64,000 nt of DNA from Ignatzschineria ureiclastica. Its GTDB lineage: Bacteria > Pseudomonadota > Gammaproteobacteria > Cardiobacteriales > Wohlfahrtiimonadaceae. Below are positions 52,371-61,278 of the stretch, piece after piece. The translations under genes were made by a program, and so were the position numbers. The notes under the pieces are model-generated. The model saw nothing but the letters and a program-made list of their open reading frames with translations, ran no database searches and was not told the origin of the DNA. How positions within the stretch are numbered: the first letter of the stretch is position 1; each line of letters begins with the position of its first letter. Location: the NCBI RefSeq assembly GCF_003121845.1, contig NZ_QEWQ01000006.1, positions 186,001 through 250,000 on the forward strand. Direction: 5' to 3'.

Positions 52371-53660
52371 CTATTGTGTCACTGCGCTAAAGCATTCGAA
52401 ATAGGTCGGGAAAGTCTTATCCACACATTGCGGATCTAAAATGGTTAAAGGTACTTTACAAGAGAGTAATGAGAAACACATCGCAATCCGGTGATCATCA
52501 TAAGTCTCGACTTCAACATTCTCATTAAGCTTATCCTGTGGATAAATTACCAAGAAATCATCCCCCTCTTCCACTTGAACCCCAAATTTCATCAATTCAG
52601 TGGCCATTGCACTGATTCGGTCAGTTTCTTTCACGCGCCAACTACCAATATTGCGTAAAATCGTCTTAGAATCGGCAAAAACGGCCAATACAGCCAAAGT
52701 CATCGCTGCATCAGGAATATGATTACAATCGAGATCAATGCCTCTTAAAACGCCATTTTGAGGGGGTCCAACGATTACTTCATTCGCACGCCACTCCACA
52801 GTCGCATTCATCATCTCAAGCGCTTCAATAAAGCGGATATCCCCTTGAATCGAATCTGTTCCCACACCTTTTACAGTGAGAGGCCCACAGAGCGCGCCTA
52901 AGCCAAGATAATAAGAAGCGCTAGATGCATCACTCTCGACAAAGAAAACGCCGGGTGAGCGATATTTGGCATCTTCTGGAATGAAAAATCGTTGATAGTT
53001 ATCGTGTTGAATCTCTACACCAAATTGCTCAAGTAGAATAAGCGTAATCGCCACATAGGGTTTTGAGATGAGTTCCCCCACAATCTCAATCTCAATTGCT
53101 TGATTTAATTGCGGTAAGGTTAGAAGTAGCGCCGTAAGATATTGACTTGAAACATCCCCTTTCAACGTAATATGCTTAGATTGCAACTTGCCGGGATGAA
53201 TCTGTAATGGAGGATAGCCTGCATTTTCAAGATAATCCACCTGAAAGCCTAAACCATCAAGCGCATCCACAAGATCTTTAATCGGGCGCTCATGCATCCG
53301 CGGCACACCGGTTAATCGATATTCCCCACCATTAAGCGCAAGAGCTGCAGTCAAAGAACGAAAGGCAGTTCCGGCATTGCCTAAGAATAATTGAGCAGCT
53401 TTATTCGGAAAACCTTGAGGACAACCTTTCACCAAGAAAGAGCGCGTTTTCGGATCCACAACAGTGACTTCGACACCTAATTCTAATAACGCTTCTAACA
53501 TTCGATCGGTATCATCGCTTTTCAGCAAATTATGAATCACCGTCTCCCCTTCACTCATCGCCGCTAATAGTAAAATCCGATTAGAAATACTCTTAGAGCC
53601 TGGAATCATTACTTCACCAGAGGCTTTTGTAATATGGGGTAAAAAGTGTTTCGCCGTCAT
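52371..53660 (-). CDS. aroA: 5-enolpyruvylshikimate-3-phosphate synthase
   Basis: AroA joins shikimate-3-phosphate and phosphoenolpyruvate in the shikimate pathway. The 429-residue protein has the N-terminal GSKSISNRILLLAAM (PEP and S3P-binding Lys, Ser and Arg), LFLGNAGTAFRSLTAAL (the class I LGNAGTAMR-type motif, with Phe for Met), MHERPIKDLVDAL, GDVSSQYLTALLL, and WRVKETDRISAMATELMKFG, DDHRIAMCFSLL in the C-terminal half. AGGAT precedes the ATG. The pseudopilin gene follows at once, so the two are likely co-transcribed. Two TTATCCACA-type 9-mers occur in its last 180 bases. Confidence 0.96.
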   Translation of the reverse strand: MTAKHFLPHITKASGEVMIPGSKSISNRILLLAAMSEGETVIHNLLKSDDTDRMLEALLELGVEVTVVDPKTRSFLVKGCPQGFPNKAAQLFLGNAGTAFRSLTAALALNGGEYRLTGVPRMHERPIKDLVDALDGLGFQVDYLENAGYPPLQIHPGKLQSKHITLKGDVSSQYLTALLLTLPQLNQAIEIEIVGELISKPYVAITLILLEQFGVEIQHDNYQRFFIPEDAKYRSPGVFFVESDASSASYYLGLGALCGPLTVKGVGTDSIQGDIRFIEALEMMNATVEWRANEVIVGPPQNGVLRGIDLDCNHIPDAAMTLAVLAVFADSKTILRNIGSWRVKETDRISAMATELMKFGVQVEEGDDFLVIYPQDKLNENVEVETYDDHRIAMCFSLLSCKVPLTILDPQCVDKTFPTYFECFSAVTQ

Positions 53661-53861
53661 TTGTTGATCATCCTGTTCATTCTTATATCAATCATTATTG
53701 CTAATGTTACTAACCTTTGGAATATCAATCACTTTATCTGCGTGAAGATTGATTCCTATTTGTTTTTTATCATAGCATTGAAACCCAATTTTAGAATAGC
53801 TTTTCGCTAATAGAGATAAAAGCATTACATCCTATTTTACGCTGTTATTGCATTATGAAAA

Positions 53862-54034
53862 TATAGTGAGATCGGTTCAAAAAAAGCTTATTCAAATGCC
53901 GGCGCATCGGTTGATTGGGGCAAGGAAGCCGTTCTATCCGGCATCTTGCAAGTATTATTTAGTACGGTTTGATGTCCTTTTAAAATCTTACACGAGCCAC
54001 TTAAAGCCATTTTGCTTAAAACAAATTTACGATA
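53862..54034 (+). mobile_element. MITE-like element (copy G), long form 173 bp
   Basis: Complete but diverged: left TATAGTGAGATCGGTTC, right GCTTAAAACAAATTTACGATA. It keeps the ATGCCGG and CCGGCAT arms and the extra block of the long form. A short ORF running through it (MPAHRLIGARKPFY...) is the same as one in copy D and is a by-product of the repeat, not a gene. Confidence 0.75.
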
Positions 54035-54051
54035 TATTTAAAAAGACGGAT

Positions 54052-54088
54052 AAAAAAGCCTTAGTGGATTGAAGATATCACTAAGGCT
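54052..54088 (-). terminator. Terminator of the amino-acid-binding protein gene
   Basis: AGCCTTAGTG and CACTAAGGCT form a perfect 10-bp stem, followed on the minus strand by TTTTTT. Confidence 0.85.
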
Positions 54089-54121
54089 AAAATTTACTTG
54101 AAATTATTTAAATTGAAATAA

Positions 54122-54892
54122 TTACTTATCTTCACCATAAACATCATAGTCAAAATATTTTTTCTCAACGGCTTGATATGAACCATCTTCACGAGAAGCT
54201 TTAATAGCGGCATTAAAACGTTCTAACAATGCATTATCATTTTTACGAACGCCGACACCCACGCCTTCACCAAACCATTCTTCTTCAAAGAAATCAGGAC
54301 CGATAAATTCAATGCGGTCGCCATAATCTTTCTGTAAATAACCTGTATCAAGGGCTACAACATCCGCAAAAATAAGATCAATACGACCTGTTTCTAAATC
54401 CATCATTGCCTCATCAAGGTTCCGATAACTACGGATATCTGCAGAGCGCTTATATTTATCATTCATATAAATTTCATGAATTGTACCGCTTTGTACTCCT
54501 ATACGTTTTCCTTTTAGACCCTCATCTGTGACATCAGCAGTTTTACCTTTAGGAATAACAAATTTAGCGGGTGTTTGGTAATACTTATTACTGAAATTAA
54601 TGGCTTTTTTACGGGTATCTGTAATAGACATTGACGCTAAGATGGCATCGATACGACGTGTATTAAGTGACGGAATTAGCGCATCAAAATCGACTTGAAC
54701 GATCTCGCATTTTTGATTCATTTTTTCACAGAAAAGTCTTGCTAGATCAGGCTCAAACCCTTCCATTGTTTGATTTTCAGAAATATAACTAAATGGAGGA
54801 TAAGACCCTTCAATTCCGATTTTAATGACATCTTGTGCCATTGCTTGGCTTGCAAGAAGGAAAGAGGATGCAACTAATAATTTTTTTAACAT
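54122..54892 (-). CDS. Periplasmic basic amino acid binding protein (ArtJ/HisJ/ArgT-like)
   Basis: The 256-residue precursor has a signal peptide (MLKKLLVASSFLLASQAMA before QDVIKIG). The mature part is an SBP_bac_3 type binding protein: IEGSYPPFSYISENQTMEGFEPDLA at the first lobe, SLNTRRIDAILASMSITDTRKKAINFS, QSGTIHEIYMND, and DLIFADVVALDTGYL. This fits arginine, lysine/ornithine or histidine binding. There is no permease or ATPase gene next to it. GAGG precedes the ATG. Ligand inferred from family only. Confidence 0.88.
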   Translation of the reverse strand: MLKKLLVASSFLLASQAMAQDVIKIGIEGSYPPFSYISENQTMEGFEPDLARLFCEKMNQKCEIVQVDFDALIPSLNTRRIDAILASMSITDTRKKAINFSNKYYQTPAKFVIPKGKTADVTDEGLKGKRIGVQSGTIHEIYMNDKYKRSADIRSYRNLDEAMMDLETGRIDLIFADVVALDTGYLQKDYGDRIEFIGPDFFEEEWFGEGVGVGVRKNDNALLERFNAAIKASREDGSYQAVEKKYFDYDVYGEDK

Positions 54893-55291
54893 ATGAAACC
54901 TCGATTTGAAAATGAAATTAAAATTCTTGTTATGTTTTACTTCTTATCTCTCTTTTATAAAGAATAAATGATGATGAGTAAACAGAGTTATCCACATTTT
55001 TCTATAAAAACATTGATTTATTCAATTGTTAGCCTTCATTTTTTCTGTGAATATCTCTTGATATAAATCTTTGGATCAAAAAATGGATAACCTCTCGATC
55101 TTTTTATCTCAAAGTTATCCACAGATTTCTACCGCTTTTTTGCGGATAATTATCCAATCTTGTTTAAAAATATATCTCAATATATTGATTACAAATGTAG
55201 CTTTAGATCCATACCTACGGATCCTTTCGAACTAAATCAATTTATCATACATTAGTAACTTATTGATTAAACTTAACTAACTATTAAAAAA
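54893..55291. other. AT-rich intergenic region with DnaA-like boxes
   Basis: The gap before the amino-acid-binding gene contains exact TTATCCACA at 54988-54996 and 55115-55123, both in the plus orientation, plus partial matches (GGATAA near 55086, and TTATCCAA near 55150). The left part is a copy of the 48-bp repeat also found near 56788. Confidence 0.55.
54949..54996 (+). repeat. 48-bp direct repeat, copy 1 (ends in a DnaA box)
   Basis: From TCTCTTTTATAAAGAAT through ATGATGATGAGTA to CAGAGTTATCCACA. Matches the copy at 56788 at 45 of 48 positions, 1839 bases away, on the other side of brnQ. Confidence 0.8.
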
Positions 55292-56614
55292 TTAGATTGT
55301 TTTCGCTCTAGGACGACGTTTACCAAAGACTAAACCGATCACTAAAGCTATCGCAGCCGGTACCATCCATCCCATAGAGCTATCTTGGAAGGGAAGTAAG
55401 TCAAAAAGCGATTTGAAGCTCGATTCTCCCATATAGCTAAGGAGAACAGATAAGAAACTGATAATCAACGTGACATAAATCGGTAATTGGAAAGCAAGGT
55501 TTGAGATCCCTTTTGATAAACGATCGATGAAGATCAGAATAATCAATACGATTGTAATCGGATAGATGATTAAGAGAATCGGAACGGCTCCCATAATGAT
55601 GCTATTTAAGCCCTGGCTTGCAAGAATAAAGCTAATAAGGGTAAAAATCACTGCATAGACCTTATAAGAGATCTTGTCATAGAGTTCATTAAAGTAACTA
55701 CTAACAGCCACAATAAGACCAATAGCGGTCGTTAAGCAAGCAAGTGTCACGATTAAGCTTAAAAGGAACCGTCCACCTTCTCCGTATGTTAAACGAGCCA
55801 CACCGGTCAAAATAGAGGTACCCATATTACCGCCTTGAAGCTGATCTGCGGTCAAAGGATAGTTATTACCAATCCAAGCTAATGAAATATAGACCAAACC
55901 AAGACCAACGCCGGCAATGATCGCAGCGATCACCGCTTGTTTAAAGATCGATTTTTGTTCCACTAAACCGGTTGCTTTTACTGCACTTAAAACAATCAGA
56001 GAGAAAGCTACAGCCGCAATGGTATCCATCGTTTGATAGCCTTCAGAGAAACCAATAAAGAAAGCATTTTTACCGATAAAAGGTTTAGAGACTTCGGTAA
56101 TGGGGTCATTGAGTAAGAAGAAGGCTCTAACAATCAATAGGATAATCGTGATTAATAAGAGTGGCGTTAAAATTTTACCAACACGATCAACAAGTTTTGA
56201 TGGATTAAGAGCGAGATAGAAAGTGAGTGCAAAATAGACTAAAGCAAAGATAATTTTTGAGCTAAAAGTCTCAACACCACCTTCAAGATAAGGTAATACC
56301 GCCATCTCATATGAAACCATCGCTGTTCTAGGAATCGCAAAGAATGGTCCGATAGTCAGATAGATCACAACCATAAAGAGAATTGCAAAAATTGGATGGA
56401 CCCGTTTTGCTTCTGAACGGAAGCCTTCTGCTGAGAATGAGCCCGCAATAATTCCAATGAGCGGTAAACCGACACCCGTGACAATAAATCCGATAATCGC
56501 TGGTACAAAGTGACTACCACTTAATTGACCAACCGTCGGGGGAAAAATTAAATTGCCAGCGCCAAAGAAAAGCGCAAATAGCATAAATCCAATAAATAAT
56601 GTTTTTCTAGACAT
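55292..56614 (-). CDS. brnQ: Branched-chain amino acid:cation symporter BrnQ
   Basis: A 440-residue inner-membrane carrier of the LIVCS family with about twelve transmembrane helices. The start MSRKTLFIGFMLFALFFGAGNLIFPP is nearly invariant in the family. FFAIPRTAMVSYEM, IGFSEGYQTMDTIAAVAFS and WIGNNYP follow. It imports leucine, isoleucine and valine with Na+ or H+. AGAGAA lies before the ATG. It is flanked on both sides by the 48-bp repeat and DnaA-like boxes and has no operon partner. Confidence 0.95.
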   Translation of the reverse strand: MSRKTLFIGFMLFALFFGAGNLIFPPTVGQLSGSHFVPAIIGFIVTGVGLPLIGIIAGSFSAEGFRSEAKRVHPIFAILFMVVIYLTIGPFFAIPRTAMVSYEMAVLPYLEGGVETFSSKIIFALVYFALTFYLALNPSKLVDRVGKILTPLLLITIILLIVRAFFLLNDPITEVSKPFIGKNAFFIGFSEGYQTMDTIAAVAFSLIVLSAVKATGLVEQKSIFKQAVIAAIIAGVGLGLVYISLAWIGNNYPLTADQLQGGNMGTSILTGVARLTYGEGGRFLLSLIVTLACLTTAIGLIVAVSSYFNELYDKISYKVYAVIFTLISFILASQGLNSIIMGAVPILLIIYPITIVLIILIFIDRLSKGISNLAFQLPIYVTLIISFLSVLLSYMGESSFKSLFDLLPFQDSSMGWMVPAAIALVIGLVFGKRRPRAKTI

Positions 56615-56787
56615 AAGAATTCTCTATTAATACAGATGCATCATGCTTGTATTTTTAATTGAAATAAAAAGAGTTTTTCAAAAAGTCTGAGGGTTACAGC
56701 CTTTATTTGAAAAATAGAGATCTTGTGAAGATCTATGCCAGCCTGCCATCAAATAATAGAAATCTTGTACTTCTTTTATTATTAACA

Positions 56788-56835
56788 TCTCTTTTATAAA
56801 GAATAGATGATGATGAGTATGCAGAGTTATCCACA
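56788..56835 (+). repeat. 48-bp direct repeat, copy 2 (ends in a DnaA box)
   Basis: Same order as copy 1 at 54949, with three base differences. Both copies are intergenic and in the same orientation, one on each side of brnQ. Confidence 0.8.
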
Positions 56836-56949
56836 GATTTTGGTAAAATTCAGTGAATAACTTATCTTAAGACAGTTTTTTGCTGTTGAAAAGTCCACGC
56901 ATAAATATCTGTATGAATTTGTCGATAAAAAAGAGGAAAGTTATCCACT

Positions 56950-56975
56950 AGTTATCCACATTTTTGTGGATAACT
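56950..56975. repeat. Inverted pair of DnaA-like boxes
   Basis: AGTTATCCACA and TGTGGATAACT form a perfect 11-bp palindrome with a TTTT centre, each arm containing an exact DnaA box. Confidence 0.75.
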
Positions 56976-57036
56976 TATCCTGATAGATTTTAACAATAAA
57001 TGTGGATAATAGCGGTAAGTAGCTATTTATGAAGGG

Positions 57037-57630
57037 TTATATTTGAGATAGTCTTGAGGATAATGCACGAAGAGCGATGGCGCGGTGAGAAATTTGATTT
57101 TTTTCAGAGGCTGAAAGTTCACCAAAGGTGCGAGAAAGAGGGGGGTAAAAGAAAAGAGGATCGTACCCAAATCCCCCTTTTCCTAAGATAGTATCCGTAA
57201 TAAAGCCATGAACCTCACCTTCGGCAATAAGTGGCACAGGATCTTTTTCTGAACGTAATAGTACTAAAACTGCTTTGAAGTAAGCTGTGCGTTCTTCCCC
57301 TTGAAATTTCGTCATTTTTTCAAGTAATAGCGTATTATTGGCCTGATCTGAGCCTTCCGGACTATAACGGGCTGAGTAGATTCCCGGCATGCCCTTGAGC
57401 GCTGGAACGACTAATCCTGAATCATCTGCAAGTGTAGGAAGACCACTTATCTTGGCTGCATTTCTCGCTTTAATCAGGGCATTTTCAATAAATGTCAGAC
57501 CTGTTTCTTCGGGATCTGAGGTGATACCGACCTCTTTAAGGGATAAAACCTCAATATTAAGAGGGGTAAATAGTGATTTAAACTCAGTAATTTTACCTAT
57601 ATTGTTACTGGCAATAAGAATTTGTTTCAT
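57037..57630 (-). CDS. rdgB: dITP/XTP pyrophosphatase RdgB
   Basis: RdgB hydrolyses non-canonical purine triphosphates such as dITP and XTP to prevent their incorporation. The 197-residue protein has IASNNIGKITEFKSLF near the N-terminus (substrate-binding S-N-N-x-x-K), FIENALIKARNAAK, catalytic LADDSGLVVPAL (Asp69, Asp70), GMPGIYSARYSPEG, and GFGYDPLFFYPPLSRTFGEL. No strong Shine-Dalgarno is seen before the ATG. The leader contains the hexanucleotide repeat that follows folK, about 80 bases away. Confidence 0.95.
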   Translation of the reverse strand: MKQILIASNNIGKITEFKSLFTPLNIEVLSLKEVGITSDPEETGLTFIENALIKARNAAKISGLPTLADDSGLVVPALKGMPGIYSARYSPEGSDQANNTLLLEKMTKFQGEERTAYFKAVLVLLRSEKDPVPLIAEGEVHGFITDTILGKGGFGYDPLFFYPPLSRTFGELSASEKNQISHRAIALRALSSRLSQI

Positions 57631-57710
57631 AAGCTAAAATTTTCTTTGTAAATGGTTAAAAAATGTACATTATTCGTACGGTAATTACCTAAAAAGTGAG
57701 AGATTTTTTT

Positions 57711-57746
57711 CTCATTCTCATTCTCATTCTCATTCTCATTCTCATT
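57711..57746. repeat. Hexanucleotide tandem repeat (CTCATT)6
   Basis: Six perfect copies of CTCATT, seen as AATGAG on the minus strand, start four bases after the folK stop and end 80 bases before the rdgB start. Slippage would change the spacing in six-base steps and would not shift any reading frame. Confidence 0.85.
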
Positions 57747-57750
57747 CTTT

Positions 57751-58245
57751 TTAATCATTTTTGAGAGTAGATATCGCTTTAATATCAAATCGATCCTCAA
57801 GTTGAATAAGACAATTTTGCAATTTACCATGCTGAGGGGTTGTAAGATCGGCCTCAATTTCTAAGAGAGGGACGAGTACGAAGGCACGTTCTGCTAAAAA
57901 AGGATGGGGTATTGTTAAATTATTTTTATCAATAGAGAGATTATCAAAAAGTAGTAGATCAATATCGAGGGTTCTAGGTCCCCAATGGATAGTGCGCTGG
58001 CGCTGATGATCTTGCTCAATCTTTTGCATCGCTTGCAATAACTCATCTGCGGAGAGATTCGTCTCTATTTTGAGCGCTGCATTGATAAAGTTCGGTTGTT
58101 TTGGACCAATAGGAGGTGTTTCATAGAGGGATGATTGTGCTAACAGATTGATATCAGGTTGGGATGAAATCTCTGAAATTGCTGATATAACCTGATTTAT
58201 AGGATTGTTCAGGTTCGATCCAAGAGAGAGGTAAGCGATAGACAT
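57751..58245 (-). CDS. folK: 2-amino-4-hydroxy-6-hydroxymethyldihydropteridine pyrophosphokinase
   Basis: FolK transfers pyrophosphate to 6-hydroxymethyl-dihydropterin in folate synthesis. The 164-residue protein has IAYLSLGSNLNNP at the start, SSLYETPPIGPKQPNFINAAL, and the signature HWGPRTLDIDLLLFDN with the metal-binding Asp pair, then LTIPHPFLAERAFVLVPLLEI. AAAAGGATC lies before the ATG. rdgB follows on the same strand after 120 bases that include the hexanucleotide repeat. The C-terminal residues after LEIEADLTTPQHGKLQ are weakly conserved. Confidence 0.95.
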   Translation of the reverse strand: MSIAYLSLGSNLNNPINQVISAISEISSQPDINLLAQSSLYETPPIGPKQPNFINAALKIETNLSADELLQAMQKIEQDHQRQRTIHWGPRTLDIDLLLFDNLSIDKNNLTIPHPFLAERAFVLVPLLEIEADLTTPQHGKLQNCLIQLEDRFDIKAISTLKND

Positions 58246-58332
58246 GGGATCCTTTTAAAAAAATAATAAATATATATCTTGCATTTAATTGAATTTACGC
58301 TTAATGTTAGTTACTGTCTACCTAAAACAGGT

Positions 58333-58359
58333 TTGACAGTTTCTTTTTTTAAATATGAT
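58333..58359 (+). promoter_or_regulatory. Candidate promoter of the cold-shock gene
   Basis: Consensus TTGACA then 15 bases then TATGAT. The spacer is short. A start near 58366 would give a leader of about 30 bases, brief for a cold-shock mRNA. Confidence 0.45.
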
Positions 58360-58394
58360 TTTAGATCATATAAGTTTTATTTTTGAGGTTTTTT

Positions 58395-58598
58395 ATGCGT
58401 ATTGGAACTGTAAAATGGTTCAACGAATCTAAAGGATTCGGATTTATTACTCCTGATGATGGTGGTGCTGATGTATTCGTACATTTCTCAACTATCCAAG
58501 GCGATGGCTTCCGTACTTTAGCGGAAGGTCAAAAAGTTGAATTTGAAGCCAAAGAGAGCGATCGTGGTCTTCAAACAACTGTTTGTAAGCCTGCTTAA
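58395..58598 (+). CDS. Cold-shock protein, CspA family
   Basis: The 67-residue single OB-fold protein binds RNA and single-stranded DNA. RNP1 is KGFGFITP and RNP2 is VFVHFS, with the aromatic residues at the expected places ([18 protein letters not shown]). The TTG four codons upstream is in frame, but GAGG lies six bases before the ATG chosen, and the family starts here. Which Csp subtype it is (temperature-induced or constitutive) cannot be told. Followed by a terminator and a repeat element. Confidence 0.93.
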   Translation: MRIGTVKWFNESKGFGFITPDDGGADVFVHFSTIQGDGFRTLAEGQKVEFEAKESDRGLQTTVCKPA

Positions 58599-58693
58599 TA
58601 TTCTTTTATTAAGTAAGAGTTAGGTTGTTTAATTGTTCCAAGATTGTTAGTTATGCGTAATTAGTAACCTCTAGAACAAAAATTACCGGACAT

Positions 58694-58728
58694 AAAAAAA
58701 CCTTCTAGGTCTAACTTAGAAGGTTTTT
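58694..58728 (+). terminator. Terminator of the cold-shock gene
   Basis: AAACCTTCTA and TTAGAAGGTTT form a near-perfect stem, followed by TTCTTTTATT. Confidence 0.8.
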
Positions 58729-58757
58729 CTTTTATTTATTCATTAGGTTTTAGTAAA

Positions 58758-58888
58758 TATAGTAATGTCGGTTCAAAATAAGCTTATTTAAATGCCGGCG
58801 CATCGGCTGTAATAAGTAAGGAAGCCATTCTATCCGGCATATTGCAAGTGTTGTTTAAAATCATTTTTCTTAAACCAAATTGACTATA
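58758..58888 (+). mobile_element. MITE-like element (copy H), short form 131 bp
   Basis: Complete copy: left TATAGTAATGTCGGTTC, right CTTAAACCAAATTGACTATA, arms ATGCCGG and CCGGCAT. It is the same length as copy E and nearly identical to it. It lies between the cold-shock gene and convergent icd. Confidence 0.8.
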
Positions 58889-58902
58889 ATTTAATGAACA
58901 AT

Positions 58903-58941
58903 AAAAACCCTTCGAGCAGTGATGATTGCTCGAAGGGTTTT
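58903..58941. terminator. Terminator of icd
   Basis: AAAACCCTTCGAGCA and TGCTCGAAGGGTTTT form a perfect 15-bp stem. T-runs on both strands; for icd the minus strand reads TTTTTATT after it. Confidence 0.88.
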
Positions 58942-58987
58942 ATATATTACTTATTACGTTATAGAAATGACAACAAAATCTCTATCT

Positions 58988-60241
58988 TTACATATTTGCA
59001 ATCATGACATCGCCAAATTCGCTTGTAGAGACTTCAGTTGCACCTTCCATCATACGAGCAAAGTCAGCGGTGACTTTCTTCGATGAGATAGCGCCATTGA
59101 GCGCTTTAATCACTAAATCTGCCGCTTCTGTCCAACCTAAATGACGAAGCATCATCTCAGCTGATAAGATAATCGAACCTGGATTAACAATATTTTTGCC
59201 GGCAATATCAGGCGCCGTTCCATGGGTTGCTTCAAAGATGGCAATGGAATCAGAGAGATTTGCGCCTGGTGCGATACCAATACCGCCTACTTGAGCGGCA
59301 AGTGCATCAGAGATGTAATCACCATTTAAGTTGAGAGTGGCCACAACGGTGTATTTCTCTGGTTCAAAGAGAATGCGTTGTAAAAAGGCATCAGCAATAC
59401 TATCTTTGATAGTGATCATTTTACCGGTTTTAGGATTCTTAAACTCACACCAAGGACCGTTACCAATCAATGTTGCGCCAAATTCTTCTTTTGCTAACTC
59501 ATATCCCCAATCACGGAAGCCCCCTTCAGTGAATTTCATGATATTTCCTTTATGCACGAGTGTGACATTCGGTTTATCATTATCGATCGCATATTGAATC
59601 GCTTTACGCACTAAACGTTTTGTTCCCTCTTCTGATACCGGTTTAATACCAATACCTGAAGTTTCAGGGAAACGAATTTTAGTGACATGCATCTCATTTT
59701 GTAAAAAGTCGATCACTTTCTTCGCTTCAGCAGAGCCGGCTTCCCACTCAATTCCTGCATAGATATCTTCAGAGTTTTCCCGGAAGATCACCATGTCTAC
59801 TTTTTCTGGGGCTTTAACCGGCGAAGGTACGCCTTGGAAATATTGCACAGGGCGCATACAGAGATAGAGATCGAGTGTTTGACGCATCGTCACATTCAGA
59901 GAACGAATACCGCCGCCAACTGGGGTTGTTAAAGGGCCTTTGATTGAGACAATATACTCTTTTAAAGCTTCTAAAGTCTCTTGTGGTAACCATTCATTCT
60001 CCCCATACACTTTTGTTGATTTCTCGCCGGCATAGACCTCCATCCAAGCGATTTTACGGTCACCGTTATAGGCTTTTTGAACCGCCGCATCGATCACTTT
60101 TTGCATTACAGGCGTAATTTCTGCACCGACTTCATCACCTTCAACGAAAGGAATAATGGGTTGATTTGGTACATTGAGCGAAAAATCTGAGTTAATCGTA
60201 ATCTTCTCGCCTTCCGGCACAATAATATGTTGATACTGCAT
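58988..60241 (-). CDS. icd: NADP-dependent isocitrate dehydrogenase
   Basis: Icd oxidises isocitrate to 2-oxoglutarate in the TCA cycle. The 417-residue protein has [11 protein letters not shown], the [23 protein letters not shown] block (Ser114 is the counterpart of the E. coli regulatory phosphoserine), [22 protein letters not shown], and [13 protein letters not shown]. The C-terminal part has [25 protein letters not shown]. These identify the E. coli-type NADP enzyme. GGAGG is the ribosome site. No kinase/phosphatase gene aceK is in the window. Single gene. Confidence 0.97.
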   Translation of the reverse strand: MQYQHIIVPEGEKITINSDFSLNVPNQPIIPFVEGDEVGAEITPVMQKVIDAAVQKAYNGDRKIAWMEVYAGEKSTKVYGENEWLPQETLEALKEYIVSIKGPLTTPVGGGIRSLNVTMRQTLDLYLCMRPVQYFQGVPSPVKAPEKVDMVIFRENSEDIYAGIEWEAGSAEAKKVIDFLQNEMHVTKIRFPETSGIGIKPVSEEGTKRLVRKAIQYAIDNDKPNVTLVHKGNIMKFTEGGFRDWGYELAKEEFGATLIGNGPWCEFKNPKTGKMITIKDSIADAFLQRILFEPEKYTVVATLNLNGDYISDALAAQVGGIGIAPGANLSDSIAIFEATHGTAPDIAGKNIVNPGSIILSAEMMLRHLGWTEAADLVIKALNGAISSKKVTADFARMMEGATEVSTSEFGDVMIANM

Positions 60242-60345
60242 AAATCCTCCAAAATTTTTAAAAGTTAAATAGAAATAAAAAATAAAATTACTAAAAAGAT
60301 TGGTTATACAGTCAACATAGTTGTCGTAATTTGAATGTATAACCT

Positions 60346-61278
60346 TTAAATTCTGGGTTGAATGATGCGTTTAGGGCCAATGGAGGTTGGCGTATGAGGT
60401 GCACCAATGCCTAAAAATTGGTTTTGATCGCTATAAAGGCGATAAAGTGGATACTCGAGTGTACCCTCTATATGGATGCGTTGTCCATGGAGAATCCGAT
60501 CGCTATCGATCGCATTAAATGTCAGGATGGGCAGGTCTGTTAAAGCATGATCAATAGGGTAGAGAAATTGATCAAGTTGTAACGGATTTGGATCATTATT
60601 GATCATAGTTTCGAGTGTTTCTAAAGAGACCATCGGCGTATCGATAAAAGGATCGATGGCTAATCGGCGAAGCATTGTTAAGTGACCTGCTGTATCGAGT
60701 TTTTGTGCAATATCTTCCGCTAAAACGCGTACATAAGTCCCTTTTGAACAAGTCACAGTAGCGGTAAATTCATATTCGCCCAGATGATCAAGCGTTAAAG
60801 CTGAGATAGTAATCAAGCGAGGTTTTCGTTCTACTTCAATCCCTTCACGCGCTAGTTCATAGAGACGCTTACCATTATGATGTAGTGCCGAAACCATAGG
60901 GGGCACTTGCGCTATTTCACCTATAAATTGTTGTAATATGTTATTGAGTTTTTCTGGTGTTAAATTTTGTGGTGGGGAACACATTTCAATAATTTCCCCC
61001 TCTTCATCACCCGTTGCCGTTTTTTCCCCTAATTTACAGGTAAATTGATACTGCTTATCTTTATCGAGTAGTTGCCCTGCAAATTTAGTCGCCTCCCCAA
61101 AACAGATTGGAAGCATTCCGGTTGCCATAGGATCAAGCGTACCACTGTGACCCGCTTTTTCGGCATTAAAAAGACGCTTTACTCGTTGTAAAGCGTGATT
61201 ACTTGTCATGCCTTTAGGTTTATCTAAAAGCAAAATGCCGTCAAGATGACGGCGTTTATGTTTAATTTTTTGATTCAT
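60346..61278 (-). CDS. truB: tRNA pseudouridine(55) synthase TruB
   Basis: TruB makes the universal pseudouridine 55 in the T loop of tRNAs. The 310-residue protein has [20 protein letters not shown], the catalytic Asp49 in [18 protein letters not shown], and YTFTCKLG-like strand [18 protein letters not shown], with a C-terminal PUA-like part. The longest frame starts 32 codons earlier inside rbfA; the ATG chosen is the one followed by family sequence and overlaps the rbfA end by 17 bases, indicating coupling. The weak Shine-Dalgarno GAAG fits coupled translation. Part of infB-rbfA-truB. Confidence 0.93.
   Translation of the reverse strand: MNQKIKHKRRHLDGILLLDKPKGMTSNHALQRVKRLFNAEKAGHSGTLDPMATGMLPICFGEATKFAGQLLDKDKQYQFTCKLGEKTATGDEEGEIIEMCSPPQNLTPEKLNNILQQFIGEIAQVPPMVSALHHNGKRLYELAREGIEVERKPRLITISALTLDHLGEYEFTATVTCSKGTYVRVLAEDIAQKLDTAGHLTMLRRLAIDPFIDTPMVSLETLETMINNDPNPLQLDQFLYPIDHALTDLPILTFNAIDSDRILHGQRIHIEGTLEYPLYRLYSDQNQFLGIGAPHTPTSIGPKRIIQPRI

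Larger units (their letters stand above)
56615..57036. other. AT-rich intergenic region with a cluster of DnaA-like boxes
   Basis: Four exact TTATCCACA/TGTGGATAA 9-mers and one near match lie in 183 bases: 56827 (+), 56941 (TTATCCACT), 56952 (+), 56965 (-) and 57001 (-). The central pair forms an 11-bp perfect inverted repeat (AGTTATCCACA-TTTT-TGTGGATAACT, 56950-56975). Confidence 0.6.

Noticed and set aside
53848-54072. A 74-codon ORF (and its relative at 24990-25232) with MPAHRLIGARKPFY-type sequence
   Set aside because: It runs entirely through the MITE-like repeat, recurs because the repeat recurs, and has no ribosome site or known domain.
54893-57036. Calling this region oriC outright
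   Set aside because: Box density is suggestive, but there is no dnaA, dnaN or gyrB nearby and no skew data could be computed, so it is kept as a finding only.
57627-57857. A frame-shifted ORF through the (CTCATT)6 repeat (Asn-Glu repeats) as a phase-variable folK extension
   Set aside because: The repeat unit is a multiple of three and lies after the stop codon, so slippage cannot join the frames.
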